Origin: Arsukibacterium sp.
Lineage (GTDB): Bacteria; Pseudomonadota; Gammaproteobacteria; Enterobacterales; Alteromonadaceae
Direction of reading: 5' to 3'
Assembly (NCBI RefSeq): GCF_018402695.1
Contig: NZ_JAGYIM010000016.1
Location: 248,001 to 312,000 of the forward strand
DNA length: 64,000 nucleotides
Position 1 is the stretch's first letter. Every line of letters begins with the position of its first letter. The notes below the pieces were generated by a model. The model was not told the DNA's origin, did not search any database, and was given only the letters and a program-made list of their open reading frames with translations. Both the position numbers and the translations under genes were made by a program. Shown here one piece after another: positions 1 through 9,266 of the stretch.

Positions 1-104
1 ATGGTGCAGGGCGTTATTTAACTGCTTTTGCAAAAGGCAACAAAACAGCACTGCAGCAGCCGGAACTGAAACCAGGATTTAATAACAATATCAAGGAGTC
101 TGTG

Positions 105-1829
105 ATGCGTAAATTACTCGTTGCGGTGGCGATAATTGCCGGCGCCATTTATGGTTATATCAAGCTTACCGGAACAGACAGTGTCACGGTTGATCACCCT
201 GAGCTGGAATTTGTGCCGGCCGACACAGTATTTTTATCGGCGCAGTTAGAGCCGGTAGATTTTGTCGCCTATTTAAATGCGTTTGGAGTAAGCCCGGACT
301 ATTACAGCGATGCCAGTCAGCAACAGCTGGCCGAGCTGGCTGCTGATACTGATGAGCCGCAGCTGCGTTTCCTGTTGAGTTTAGCCACTGAATATATGCG
401 GGCGCTGGCGCAACCAGAGCAGTTAGAGGTGGTAACCGGCATTAAGTCACAGATGCGCTCGATAGGCTATATGGTGGGCTTATCACCGGTTATGCGAATT
501 GAACTGGCAAATGAAGACGCTTTCTGGCAGTTATTTAACCGCGCCGAAGAAGCAAGCGGCATTAGCCATCAGGCACTGCCGGGCGAGGACGGTGGTTTGC
601 GCTCGTACCAGTTTAATTTTGGCGAATTCAGCGCCGAATTACTGGTATCAGTCACCGATGGCTGGGGCAATATGGCGCTGGTGCTACCCACTCAGGGTGA
701 ACAAACCCGCCAGCTGGCATTGCTGACAGCCAAACCTGAGCGCAGCATTATCAGTGACAATCAGCTGGCGAATATTGCCTCTGATTATAAATTAAACCCG
801 AATGCCATTGGCTTTATCAGCTTTAAGCAACTGGCCACCGGCCTGACCACAACCGATGGTAACCGCCTGGCACATGATATCCAGCTGCTGGCCAGTCCGC
901 AGTTCAGCACCGCCATGCAGCCCTGGAATACCGCAGAGTGTCAGCAGGATTTGAGCAGTATTACTGAAAGCTGGCCTGGTATGTACTTCGACAGCAAAAT
1001 AACCACGAAAGCGGGTGATCAAACGCATGTTCGCGGTAAGATGTTGGTGCCGACTGCCAATAAAGAGACAATTAATACCCTGAGCAGTATTCGCGGTTTT
1101 GTGCCCAGCCATATTGCTGATGGCGTAACTGACTCAGTATTCAGCTTTGCGCTGGGGCTGGATATGGCCGAATTTGCCCCGGCAATAACCAAAATCTGGC
1201 GCGGACTAACCCAGCCGGCTTATCAGTGTCCGCAGCTGGCGCAACTGCAGCAACAAATGCAGCAGGCAAACCCGATGGCAATGCTGGCGGCTGGTGCCAT
1301 GGTACACAGCGTGCAGGGTGCCTCGGTAACGATTAATGATCTGACGCTGGATCCGACTACCATGCAGGTATCAGCGGTTGATGCCATGATCAGCGTAACG
1401 GCCAAAAATGCCCGCAGCTACCTGGAAGGTTTAAAAGCCATGGTACCGGGAATGGCTGAAATCACCCTGCCGGCCGATGGTGAAGAATTACCTCTGAACA
1501 GTGTGTTGCCTATGCTGGATGCGTTTGGGGTAACCCCAATGCTGCAGGTTAATGATTCGCACCTGGTGGTGTATGCCGGTGACAAAGGTACCGCCCAGGC
1601 GAATACGACCCTGCAGCAAGCCATTGGCAAGAACGGCATGGTAAGTTTTGGTATGGATTACGCCCGATTTTTTGGCATTATGACGCAAGCGATGCAAGCC
1701 AGTGGCCAGCCGGTACCAGAGGAATTCAGTTCATTAACTGAAATGAATATGCAGGTTCAGGCTAATATGGACATCGATGAGCAGGGCATGGTAATGAACA
1801 GCCAGATGACAATGGGCAAGAAAAAGTAA
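105..1829 (+). CDS. Membrane-anchored hypothetical protein, about 574 aa
   Basis: I do not recognise the family. The product starts with a short basic stretch and a hydrophobic segment (residues 3-21), then a long soluble region, so it is probably anchored in the inner membrane with an exported domain or is secreted. The body is rich in Ala, Gln and Met and has no catalytic motif I can name. I chose the ATG at 105 over the GTG at 102 because AGGAG at 94-98 is six bases from the ATG and only three from the GTG. The frame is open back to the window edge, but the hydrophobic N-terminus argues for a start here. A good terminator follows the gene. A protein of similar layout (N-terminal hydrophobic segment, Ala/Met-rich body) lies at 61016. 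Confidence 0.75.
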   Translation: MRKLLVAVAIIAGAIYGYIKLTGTDSVTVDHPELEFVPADTVFLSAQLEPVDFVAYLNAFGVSPDYYSDASQQQLAELAADTDEPQLRFLLSLATEYMRALAQPEQLEVVTGIKSQMRSIGYMVGLSPVMRIELANEDAFWQLFNRAEEASGISHQALPGEDGGLRSYQFNFGEFSAELLVSVTDGWGNMALVLPTQGEQTRQLALLTAKPERSIISDNQLANIASDYKLNPNAIGFISFKQLATGLTTTDGNRLAHDIQLLASPQFSTAMQPWNTAECQQDLSSITESWPGMYFDSKITTKAGDQTHVRGKMLVPTANKETINTLSSIRGFVPSHIADGVTDSVFSFALGLDMAEFAPAITKIWRGLTQPAYQCPQLAQLQQQMQQANPMAMLAAGAMVHSVQGASVTINDLTLDPTTMQVSAVDAMISVTAKNARSYLEGLKAMVPGMAEITLPADGEELPLNSVLPMLDAFGVTPMLQVNDSHLVVYAGDKGTAQANTTLQQAIGKNGMVSFGMDYARFFGIMTQAMQASGQPVPEEFSSLTEMNMQVQANMDIDEQGMVMNSQMTMGKKK

Positions 1830-1859
1830 TTATCCGGCGTCAAATCTAATGTGATAACA

Positions 1860-1884
1860 GGGCAGCAGTTGGCTGCCCTTTTTT
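1860..1884 (+). terminator. Rho-independent terminator
   Basis: A perfect 7-bp stem (GGGCAGC / GCTGCCC) with a 5-base loop is followed by six T. It lies 31 bases after the stop of the upstream gene and also separates it from the convergent cytochrome gene. Confidence 0.85.
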
Positions 1885-1907
1885 GTGGTTAATTTTCAGC
1901 GATGGGG

Positions 1908-2327
1908 TTAGTCTGCCTGAGTCGCTGCCGCAGAGGCCGCTGGTGTCTGCAATGAAAAATAATATGCCAGTGCAGTAATATCGGCGTCATTCAAACCACG
2001 GGCTTGCGGGGTCATCAAGGCATGCTTACGCTCGCCGCTGCGATAAGCCGTTAACGCATTGGCTAACTCACCCTCACTCCGGCCAGCCAGGTTGGGGTAA
2101 TTCGGGTGGCTGGAGATGCCATTGCGGCCGTGGCACGCTGTGCAGCTGTAGGCTTTTTGCTGGCCTTGTGTAAATAGCTGGCGTTGTGGCTCAGGCAGGC
2201 TGGCGACAAGTTGCTGCTGGCTGGCATCGGGACCCGGATCGGTGCAGGCGCTGAGACTACTCAGCGCCATAACAGTGACTGCAGTAAGCAACGTAACACG
2301 TTTGGCGGGGGCTAAGGCTTTGTTCAT
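1908..2327 (-). CDS. Class I cytochrome c lipoprotein, single heme
   Basis: Predicted small electron carrier anchored in the periplasm. The sequence shows a signal peptide ending in a lipobox-like LSSLSAC, a CTACH heme-attachment motif, and a downstream Met in ALMTPQARG suitable as the sixth heme ligand, followed by the usual DITALAYYF C-terminal helix. This is the layout of cytochrome c553/c4-type single domains. I start it at the ATG at 2327, which has AGGAG just upstream and directly precedes the signal peptide; a longer frame to 2411 overlaps the amylase gene and has no such site. Its partner is unknown. It lies downstream of the amylase gene on the same strand, with no obvious functional link. 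Confidence 0.85.
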   Translation of the reverse strand: MNKALAPAKRVTLLTAVTVMALSSLSACTDPGPDASQQQLVASLPEPQRQLFTQGQQKAYSCTACHGRNGISSHPNYPNLAGRSEGELANALTAYRSGERKHALMTPQARGLNDADITALAYYFSLQTPAASAAATQAD

Positions 2328-2395
2328 AACAGCTCCTGAAATTGGTTGCTTCAGCGTGCCATAATGACTGAAAAAAGCCCAGCAAATAACACGCC

Positions 2396-3805
2396 CTAGT
2401 CGGCATACCACATTCTGGCCTGACGGGCCGGGATGCTAAAGCTGTGGTTGCTGCTACCAATACTGAAGGTAGCGCCACCACTTAGTTCATCGCGGTAGGT
2501 CCGGTACCAGTAAAAACGGCCATTGGTATTAACGTTAAAGGTAACCTGGCCACCGCATTTATTAATACCTACTACCCCTTCCTGACCACGGCGGAATAAA
2601 ATGGCACAGTTACTGGATGCCAGCACTTCCATACCCTGGCCTTGCATCCGGTTATGAAAGCTAATCATCCGCTGCATAAAGGTGGTGCTATAAGCGTTTA
2701 CCCAGCGGTTATTATCGGTCCCGGTGCTGTCACTAAATATCAGTGGTTTACCACCATCACGGCCCATGACATAGGCATAAGCCAGATATTCGTCAGTCGG
2801 GTCCATAATCAGGTAGCGAAAACCATCGTTGGTAGGAATGTCGTGGGTGATGGTAAAAGTAACTGCCCGGCTGTTGGCCAATGCCTGACCATAGGCTCCC
2901 GGATCAACCAGCTCGGTCATGCTGCCGCTGGGATTAAAGGCGCGGCGCAGGCTTTCAAACAGCGGAAAGTCATAAGCTTTATGGTCGGTATACTGTAAAT
3001 AGGGGGCCAGAAAACTACTGTACTCGTTGTTGCCCGCACCGCCGCTGGTAATAATTTCACCAAATACATACAAGCCATTTTTAATATCGCTGGTGAAAAT
3101 CTGGTTAATATGCCAAATCGTCATATGCTTGGCAGCGTCAACCCGAAAGCCTTTTACGCCCATAGTCTTAAGGGCCTGCAGGTAGGCACGCTGTTGTTGC
3201 AGTACCCAGCTGTTGGGGTTGAGATCGGGCAGGCCGCTGTCGCCAGCGCCACCACACAGGCGCCAGTTCTGGACCTGCCAGACATCGTTATAATTCTGGA
3301 TACAATTTGCCGGGTTAAAGTCCCAGGGGCTGAATAACCCCTGGGTTAAATTGCCAAATAAGCGCTGGTTATTCCAGTAGGTAGGGTTACTGCCGTAGCT
3401 GTTAAGCGCGGCCTGGCCGGGAAAGTCAGTGGCGCCACTTCGCTCATTAGCCATATGGTTTAACACGATATCAGCATACACGTCGACCCGGCGCGCTGGG
3501 TTGCTGTCGTTCAGCGCATTAATCATTGCCTGAAACGATTGCTTATTGCCTTTGCAATGGTCAATAACCCGGATGTCCTGTGGCTGATAACGCTGCCACC
3601 AGGCACAGTTGCCGGCATTAGATTTCAGTGGCGGCGCAACCAGTACCGCTTTGTAGCCCAGGTTTTTAATTTCTTCCGCCCGGTTAGCTACCTCGTCATA
3701 GTGCCAGTCAAAGGCATGTAAAATAACGTCAGCCAGCGCCTGCGGCGCGATAAATAACAGTGTGCCAAGCAGCATGCTGCGGCAAGTGATGGTAAAAGCT
3801 CGCAT
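2396..3805 (-). CDS. Secreted GH13 alpha-amylase
   Basis: Hydrolyses alpha-1,4-glucans outside the cytoplasm. After a signal peptide ending in APQALA the protein shows the four GH13 regions in order: region I DIVLNHM (about residue 114), region II GFRVDAAKH with the nucleophile Asp (about 221), region III VFGEI with the acid/base Glu (about 246), and region IV THDIPTNDG with the stabilising Asp (about 320). At about 469 residues it matches compact secreted bacterial and animal-type alpha-amylases and has no added starch-binding module. I start it at the ATG at 3805, preceded by AGGACG and followed by the signal peptide; an in-frame ATG at 3835 lacks a ribosome site. An inverted repeat around a consensus -35 lies upstream. 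Confidence 0.93.
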   Translation of the reverse strand: MRAFTITCRSMLLGTLLFIAPQALADVILHAFDWHYDEVANRAEEIKNLGYKAVLVAPPLKSNAGNCAWWQRYQPQDIRVIDHCKGNKQSFQAMINALNDSNPARRVDVYADIVLNHMANERSGATDFPGQAALNSYGSNPTYWNNQRLFGNLTQGLFSPWDFNPANCIQNYNDVWQVQNWRLCGGAGDSGLPDLNPNSWVLQQQRAYLQALKTMGVKGFRVDAAKHMTIWHINQIFTSDIKNGLYVFGEIITSGGAGNNEYSSFLAPYLQYTDHKAYDFPLFESLRRAFNPSGSMTELVDPGAYGQALANSRAVTFTITHDIPTNDGFRYLIMDPTDEYLAYAYVMGRDGGKPLIFSDSTGTDNNRWVNAYSTTFMQRMISFHNRMQGQGMEVLASSNCAILFRRGQEGVVGINKCGGQVTFNVNTNGRFYWYRTYRDELSGGATFSIGSSNHSFSIPARQARMWYAD

Positions 3806-3923
3806 GTTTTCGTCCTGTAATTTGTTGTTTTGCAAGACATCCGTGCATGAGCCGCCAGCAAAGCCAGCGAAGTGTTAGTGACAACTGAACCCCTTTAACA
3901 CCCCTGCAGCATAACCAGAGCGC

Positions 3924-3950
3924 TGGCGTAAATATTGTCAAGTTACGCCA
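3924..3950 (-). promoter_or_regulatory. Candidate operator and -35 box upstream of the amylase gene
   Basis: A perfect 8-bp inverted repeat (TGGCGTAA and TTACGCCA, 11 bases apart) encloses a minus-strand TTGACA at 3936-3941, which would be a consensus -35 box reading toward the amylase gene. No good -10 box stands at the right distance, so the promoter is only suggested. The rest of the 305-base interval 3806-4110 between the two divergent genes shows nothing else I can support. Confidence 0.35.
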
Positions 3951-4110
3951 AAATGACATCTGGTTTACAGTTTATAAATGATGGGAACGGCTGCGCGGGC
4001 TAAATAAGACAAACTGCCGACAAAACGCCACAGACTGCGACCTTATCCGCCGCCGTTGCTGCTGAAAGGCCGTATAGTAGTAATTACTTTACTGATGAGC
4101 AGGATACCCT

Positions 4111-5478
4111 ATGTTGACCCGACCCCCTTTGCTGGCCGCTATGCTGTTGAGTGCATTGCCACTGTGCGCCGCACCAACTGATGACAAGCAGCAACTATTA
4201 CACGCCATCGCCACCGCGCCCTCGGCAGACAATATTGAGCGTGATATCGCCAAGCTGGTCAGTTTTGGTACCCGCCATACCTTATCTGAAACTGAGTCTG
4301 ACACCCGGGGCATAGGCGCCGCCCGGCGCTGGATTAAAGCGGAATTTGAGCGGATTTCTGCCGACTGTGGCGGTTGCCTGGAGGTATCTTATTCCAGTGC
4401 TGTGATAGAAGGTGAACCCCGCATACCAGATGCCACCGAGGTGGTGAGTGTGATAGCGGTGCAGCGCGGTAAAACAGATCCAGGGCGCTACGTTATTATG
4501 GCTGGCGATATTGACTCACGGGTCAGCGATGTTATGGATTTTACAAGTGATGCCCCAGGCGCTAACGATAATGCCTCTGGCGTCGCCGGTGCGCTGGAAG
4601 CAGCGCGGGTACTAAGTAAATATCAGTTTAATGGCACTATTGTATACGCCGCCTTGTCGGGTGAAGAGCAGGGCTTATTTGGCGGTAAAATTCTGGCAGA
4701 GCAGGCGAAAGAAGCCGGCTGGCGGATTAAAGCGGTGCTGAACAATGACATGATTGGTAACACTGCCGGCATTAATGGTGTGATAGATAACACCACTGCC
4801 CGGGTTTTTGCCGAAGGTACCCGGGCCAATGAAACTGAACAGGAGGCGCGGCAGCGCCGGTTTACCGGTGGTGAAAATGACTCGCCCACCCGCAACCTGG
4901 CCCGTTATATCGATGTTATTGCTGATCGTTATATTCCGAACCTGGATGTGATGCCGGTATACCGGCTGGACCGTTTTGGCCGAGGTGGCCACCACCGGCC
5001 CTTTAATGATTTAGGCTATCCGGCGGTGCGCATTATGGAAACTAACGAGCACTATGATCGTCAGCACCAGGATTTACGCACTGAAAATGGCATAGTTTAC
5101 GGCGATACCATTGACGGTGTCGATTTTGCTTACGCGGCCAAACTTACCGCGTTAAATGCCGTAACCCTGGCCAGTTTAGCCTGGGCGCCCAGCCCGCCGG
5201 TCGATGTTACCATTAAAGGTGCTGTCGCTGCCGACACCACACTGTCATGGGCTAACCCCCTGCCACAGGAAGCTGAACTGGTAAAAGGCTATAAGATTTA
5301 CTGGCGCTACACTGATGCTCCTGCCTGGCAATTCAGCCGTGAAGTAGGCAAGGTGACTGAGTTCACGTTAAAGAATGTCGTTATTGATAATTACTTCTTC
5401 GGGGTAGCCAGTATCAGCCAGGATGGCATTGAAAGCCCGGTAGTCTTTCCCGGTGCCGCAGGGTCTTTTGGCAACTAA
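4111..5478 (+). CDS. Secreted M28-family zinc aminopeptidase with C-terminal FnIII-like domain
   Basis: Predicted exported metallopeptidase. A signal peptide (MLTRPP to LCAAP) precedes an M28 catalytic domain. Visible M28 elements are GANDNASGV (about residue 150, metal-bridging Asp), SGEEQGLFG (about 183, catalytic and metal-binding Glu pair), NNDMIGN (about 210) and HHRPFND (about 293). Residues 360-450 look like a fibronectin type III module (SPPVDVTIKG to SISQDGIES), a common C-terminal addition in secreted peptidases. It stands alone, divergent from the amylase gene. I see no clear ribosome site before the ATG at 4111, but the signal peptide begins there. Confidence 0.9.
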   Translation: MLTRPPLLAAMLLSALPLCAAPTDDKQQLLHAIATAPSADNIERDIAKLVSFGTRHTLSETESDTRGIGAARRWIKAEFERISADCGGCLEVSYSSAVIEGEPRIPDATEVVSVIAVQRGKTDPGRYVIMAGDIDSRVSDVMDFTSDAPGANDNASGVAGALEAARVLSKYQFNGTIVYAALSGEEQGLFGGKILAEQAKEAGWRIKAVLNNDMIGNTAGINGVIDNTTARVFAEGTRANETEQEARQRRFTGGENDSPTRNLARYIDVIADRYIPNLDVMPVYRLDRFGRGGHHRPFNDLGYPAVRIMETNEHYDRQHQDLRTENGIVYGDTIDGVDFAYAAKLTALNAVTLASLAWAPSPPVDVTIKGAVAADTTLSWANPLPQEAELVKGYKIYWRYTDAPAWQFSREVGKVTEFTLKNVVIDNYFFGVASISQDGIESPVVFPGAAGSFGN

Positions 5479-5571
5479 TTAGTACAGAGAAGTAGCATAA
5501 ATTAATCAGCCGCTGTTCAGTATTTCGCGTTACACTGGCCAGCGGTTTTTCACTGAAGTAAGTGGTAGTGA

Positions 5572-6312
5572 ATGCAGTTTTTCAGGTTTTTTGGCAGCAG
5601 TGTACTGTTGCTGTTATCGGCCTTTGCTCAGGCGGCGCCGGCTAATTTTGATCAGGCTAAAAAGCTGGCGCAGCGCATTCACGCCCCCGAGGCCAGCAGC
5701 TTTTACTGTGACTGCGCCATTCGCTGGCAGGGCCACAAAGGCATTCCCGACCTTAGCGGTTGCGGTTATCAGGTACGCAAAAATGGCCCGCGGGCGAACC
5801 GGATTGAATGGGAACACATTGTGCCGGCTCATCATTTTGGCCATCAGCGTCAGTGCTGGCAAAACGGCGGCAGGAAAAACTGCGTGAAAACCGACAGTAC
5901 CTTCCGGGCAATGGAAGCCGATTTATATAACCTGGTACCGGCAATTGGGGAGGTGAACGGTGATCGCAGTAACTACCGCTTTAGCGTGCTGCCATCCTCG
6001 CCAGCTCAGCACGGTGCCTGCCCGGTAAAGGTCGATTTTAAGCAACGGGTATTCGAGCCGCCCACCCAGGTAAGGGGCGATATTGCCCGCACTTACTTTT
6101 ATATGGCCGACAAATACAACCTGAACCTGTCCCGCGCCCAGCAACAATTGTTTATGGCCTGGCATAAGCTCGACCCGGTAAGTGCAGCAGAGCAGCAGCT
6201 AAACCAGCGCACCCGCCAGCATATGGGCCACGACAACCCGTTTATCAGTGGCAACCGCGAATGGCACCTGGGCTACCGCCCCACCGGCTATGGTTTGGTG
6301 TTGCGACAGTAG
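5572..6312 (+). CDS. endA: Endonuclease I family periplasmic or secreted nuclease
   Basis: Cuts DNA or RNA outside the cytoplasm; family members include E. coli EndA and Vibrio Dns/EndA. The signal peptide ends in AFAQAAP. The catalytic beta-beta-metal core is RIEWEHIVPAHHFG (about residues 77-90), preceded by the cysteine-containing stretch FYCDCAIRW, and an ESxNxxR-like part of the fold is seen as GEVNGDRSNYRF. The length of 246 residues is close to the family norm (about 230-240). The ribosome site is weak (GTGGTAG). It is monocistronic as far as visible. Likely roles are nutrient acquisition from DNA or limiting DNA uptake. Confidence 0.9.
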   Translation: MQFFRFFGSSVLLLLSAFAQAAPANFDQAKKLAQRIHAPEASSFYCDCAIRWQGHKGIPDLSGCGYQVRKNGPRANRIEWEHIVPAHHFGHQRQCWQNGGRKNCVKTDSTFRAMEADLYNLVPAIGEVNGDRSNYRFSVLPSSPAQHGACPVKVDFKQRVFEPPTQVRGDIARTYFYMADKYNLNLSRAQQQLFMAWHKLDPVSAAEQQLNQRTRQHMGHDNPFISGNREWHLGYRPTGYGLVLRQ

Positions 6313-6447
6313 CAAGCCATGGCACCACTAATCACCTAAACCATAGTTGTATTAACCACTTAAAAATGGGTCAGAGTGATTTTTCGTATCAATTTATCAA
6401 GCAATCAAGCAGCAAATTAAGTATGTGCCGGCTGCTCGTAAAAAAAA

Positions 6448-7770
6448 CTATTCAGCAGCCAGCATATTTTTATAAATTTTGCCGTCTTTAATAATCAGCA
6501 GCAAATTCTGTTCGGGTTCTGCCAGCAATTCTAATTGCGCTAGCGGGTCGCCTTTTACCAGCAATACATCGGCCAGTGCACCTGGCTCTATTACGCCTAA
6601 CTTCCCTTTGTAAGGCGTCCGCTCGCCAGATAATGCTAACAGCCGACCATTATCATAGGTGGCCATTTTCAGTATTTCAGCCGGGCTGAACCAGCGCTGC
6701 ATTTTAACCAGCTGGGCGTTCTGATTAGCCGTTTTACCGGGCGAAAATAGGATATCGGTGCCCCAGGCAATTTGCACTTTATGTTTTTTCGCCAGATTGT
6801 AAGCGCGATCGGTGCCGTTGCTTACCTGCAATTGCTTTTGCCGGGCCTCGCCCTGTTGCGGGTTGGCGTATTGGTCATCCAGAAACGGCTGCAGGCTCCA
6901 CCAGACTCCCTGTTTTGCCATTAATTTTACCGTAGCCTCGTCAGCCAGCTGACCATGTTCAATGCTTTTAACGCCTGCCCGGATAGCCATTTGCATCGCC
7001 CTTGGGGTGTAGGCGTGAACGGTAACATAAGTGCCCCAGTTTTCGGCGGCCTGCACGGCTGCCTGCATTTCTTCTTCGGTGTACTGCGCTACATCGAGTG
7101 GATCATAGAAGGATGACACACCGCCACCGGCCATTAACTTCAGCTGGCTGGCGCCCAGCATCAGTTGTTCACGGCTGCGTTTCAGTACTGCGTCTTTACC
7201 ATCGGCAATGGCGGCTGCGCCAATCCGTTCGGTATGGCTAAGGCCATTGTCATGCGGTATATCGGTTGGCAAACGGAAATCACCATGGCCACCGGTTTGA
7301 GAAATAAGCGCGCCCGATGGGAAAATACGCGGGCCAGTTAATACGCCGCGGTCTATGGCCTGTTTCAGACCAAACACCGGCCCGCCAACATCGCGGACGG
7401 TGGTAAAGCCGCGTTGTAACATAGCACCCGCCTCACGCCCGGCTAGGTGATGAACAAAACCGACATCGCCGGTCAGCGCAGCTATTTGTGGTGCTGCGGC
7501 AAATGTCAGGTGAGCGTGGGCATCAATTAAACCGGGAATAAGGGTATAGCCGGTACCTGCTATGACCATGGCACCGGCAGCCGGCGTTATAGGGGTACTG
7601 TGCAACTGCTTAATCAGGTTAGCTTCAATTTCCACGGTAACCGGTTCGCTTAGCCTCAGGTCTTTACCGGTAAATACCCGTACATTGGTAATATAGATAG
7701 GCTGTTGCACAGCGTGCCCGCTTAGGCTGCAAAACAACATTCCAGCGACTACCACAACATATTTCAGCAT
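6448..7770 (-). CDS. Secreted amidohydrolase, imidazolonepropionase/Xaa-Pro dipeptidase-like
   Basis: Predicted exported metal-dependent hydrolase of the amidohydrolase superfamily. It has a signal peptide (to SGHAVQQ), the metal motif DAHAHL (about residue 83), a probable carboxylated Lys in SQLKLMAGGG, metal-binding His in YVTVHAYTP and KSIEHGQ, and the final Asp in IAWGTDI. The C-terminal GVIEPGALADVLLVKGDPL strand is typical of secreted members annotated as prolidase-like or imidazolonepropionase-like. The substrate cannot be read from the sequence; dipeptides or N-acyl amino acids are known for relatives. AGGAAAC precedes the ATG. Confidence 0.88.
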   Translation of the reverse strand: MLKYVVVVAGMLFCSLSGHAVQQPIYITNVRVFTGKDLRLSEPVTVEIEANLIKQLHSTPITPAAGAMVIAGTGYTLIPGLIDAHAHLTFAAAPQIAALTGDVGFVHHLAGREAGAMLQRGFTTVRDVGGPVFGLKQAIDRGVLTGPRIFPSGALISQTGGHGDFRLPTDIPHDNGLSHTERIGAAAIADGKDAVLKRSREQLMLGASQLKLMAGGGVSSFYDPLDVAQYTEEEMQAAVQAAENWGTYVTVHAYTPRAMQMAIRAGVKSIEHGQLADEATVKLMAKQGVWWSLQPFLDDQYANPQQGEARQKQLQVSNGTDRAYNLAKKHKVQIAWGTDILFSPGKTANQNAQLVKMQRWFSPAEILKMATYDNGRLLALSGERTPYKGKLGVIEPGALADVLLVKGDPLAQLELLAEPEQNLLLIIKDGKIYKNMLAAE

Positions 7771-7913
7771 CAGTTTGTTTCCTGGTTAAAGCTAGCCGAC
7801 TAAGCATAGCTGAGTATGCTATGAGCACGTAGTGATAGCGGGCAATTCATTGCCTGCGGGCATAAAAAGCGTTTGAATGCTAAGTTAATTATACTTAGTA
7901 GTAATACTTTTTA

Positions 7914-8624
7914 ATGAATAGCAACGGATCAGCGATGCCGCACAACGCGTTAGTACAGCACAGTATCTGGTTTAACTCGCTTAGCGAGGTGCAGCAACAG
8001 CAGTTGCTGACGCAGGCCACCGTTTGCCACTTGGCGGCAGACCAGCGCCTGTTTAGCCGGGGCGATAGCTTTGACGGTATATATGCCTTGCTTGAAGGCG
8101 CCATTATGATCTCAGGTGTTAACCGTAATGGCCAGCAGGCGCTGTTAACCATTGTTGAGCCCGGTGACTGGTTTGGTGAAATTGCCTTATTTGATTTAAA
8201 ACCGCGCACCCACGATGCCACGGCCAGTGTCGACAGCACCCTGTTACACCTTAATGCGGCGGCGTTACAGCAGTTGTTGCAACAGCCATTGTGGTGGCGC
8301 AGTTTTGGCCAGTTGCTTACCGACAAGGTACGGCTGGTATTTCAGGCGCTGGAAGATATCAGCCTGCAATCCAGCCAGGTAAGGCTGGCCAGGCGCTTAC
8401 TGATGTTAAGCCGGGTGCATCAGCAAGCCGATGGCCGCTGGCTTATCCCGATTCAGCAGGAACAACTGGGTCAGTTACTGGCCTTAACCCGCCAGACCAT
8501 TAACCAGCAATTGCAGGCCCTGGCCCAACAGAATATTGTGCGCAGTGCTTATGGCAAAATTGAAATTCTGGATATGGAAGGGCTAAAATTACGAGCAGAG
8601 CTGGCTGCTGACAATGTCAGCTAG
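7914..8624 (+). CDS. Crp/Fnr-family transcription regulator
   Basis: Cytoplasmic DNA-binding regulator. An N-terminal cyclic-nucleotide-binding-like beta-roll (about residues 20-130; GDWFGEIALFD is the typical turn) is followed by a dimer helix and a winged helix (about 150-220; QEQLGQLLALTRQTINQQLQAL). There is no N-terminal cysteine cluster of the FNR type, so oxygen sensing by Fe-S is unlikely. The ligand is unknown, because PRTHDATA replaces the usual PRSATV-type phosphate-binding cassette. The start could also be the ATG at 7935, which has GGATC upstream. It is divergent from the amidohydrolase gene across 143 bases. Confidence 0.88.
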   Translation: MNSNGSAMPHNALVQHSIWFNSLSEVQQQQLLTQATVCHLAADQRLFSRGDSFDGIYALLEGAIMISGVNRNGQQALLTIVEPGDWFGEIALFDLKPRTHDATASVDSTLLHLNAAALQQLLQQPLWWRSFGQLLTDKVRLVFQALEDISLQSSQVRLARRLLMLSRVHQQADGRWLIPIQQEQLGQLLALTRQTINQQLQALAQQNIVRSAYGKIEILDMEGLKLRAELAADNVS

Positions 8625-8636
8625 CTGACAGTTTTT
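8615..8636 (+). terminator. Terminator overlapping the stop codon of the Crp/Fnr-family gene
   Basis: The perfect palindrome TGTCAGCTAGCTGACA is followed by GTTTTT. It folds to a 6-bp stem with a CTAG loop that contains the TAG stop codon at 8622-8624. The stem is short, so efficiency is uncertain. Confidence 0.55.
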
Positions 8637-8686
8637 AGCCAATCATTTCGCTAAGCTTTACTCCTGCATTAATTGGAGCGACAACG

Positions 8687-9187
8687 ATGAAAACCCTGAC
8701 TGAACATTTAAGCCAGTATGCGCTGTATCACCGCGACCAGCGTAATATCAAAACCCATTACATTGGCATACCGTTAATAGTGGTGGCTATTTTCAGCTTG
8801 TTATCACTGCCGCTGTTCAGTGTCGCAGGAGTGACTCTTACCCCGGCGCTGTTATTGTTTATCGCCACGGCGCTGTTTTACTTTCGGCTTGATTTACGCT
8901 TTGGTCTGGTAATGCTGCTATTTAGCGGCAGTTGTTTTGCACTTGCAACTTATCTGGCAGCCCAGCCTTTTACAGTTTGGCTTGGCAGCTCACTGGCGCT
9001 GTTTGTTGTTGGCTGGGTATTGCAGTTTATTGGCCATTACTACGAAGGTAAAAAACCGGCTTTTGTCGATGATATTGTTGGCCTGTTTGTCGGGCCGTTG
9101 TTTGTAGTTGCTGAAATCAGCTTTAGCCTTGGCCTGCGTAAAAAACTGCAGCATGATATCGAGCAGGTTGCCGGTAAGGTGCATTAA
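8687..9187 (+). CDS. DUF962/Mpo1-like integral membrane protein
   Basis: The family includes yeast Mpo1, a 2-hydroxy fatty acid dioxygenase of phytosphingosine breakdown; bacterial roles are not established. The sequence has the conserved N-terminal YALYHRDQRNIKTHYIGIP with its histidines and the second histidine motif QFIGHYYEGKKPAF, with four hydrophobic segments at about residues 25-45, 50-75, 77-95 and 98-118. The length of 166 is normal. GGAG precedes the ATG. It is 62 bases after the Crp/Fnr-family gene, but the terminator between them suggests separate transcription. Confidence 0.87.
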   Translation: MKTLTEHLSQYALYHRDQRNIKTHYIGIPLIVVAIFSLLSLPLFSVAGVTLTPALLLFIATALFYFRLDLRFGLVMLLFSGSCFALATYLAAQPFTVWLGSSLALFVVGWVLQFIGHYYEGKKPAFVDDIVGLFVGPLFVVAEISFSLGLRKKLQHDIEQVAGKVH

Positions 9188-9266
9188 GACAGATTAAATG
9201 GGTTGATCTACTGAGGATGAACAGCCTAGACTGGCACTACAAAAAACAATAAAAAAGGATTTGATA

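Noticed and set aside
1-104. In-frame upstream extension of the first gene to the window edge
   Set aside because: The frame is open, but a strong AGGAG and a clear N-terminal hydrophobic segment start at the ATG at 105; the upstream translation shows no domain.
4623-4995. Minus-strand frames of 90-106 codons inside the M28 peptidase gene
   Set aside because: Mirror frames of a strongly recognisable coding region with no start signal or known domain.
6365-6385. GGGTCAGAGTGATTTTTC resembling the REP/transposon-linked motif seen in related genomes
   Set aside because: A single short match after the endonuclease gene; no palindrome partner or second copy with the same order of parts.
7914-8624. 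FNR oxygen sensor
   Set aside because: The N-terminal cysteine cluster required for the Fe-S centre is absent.
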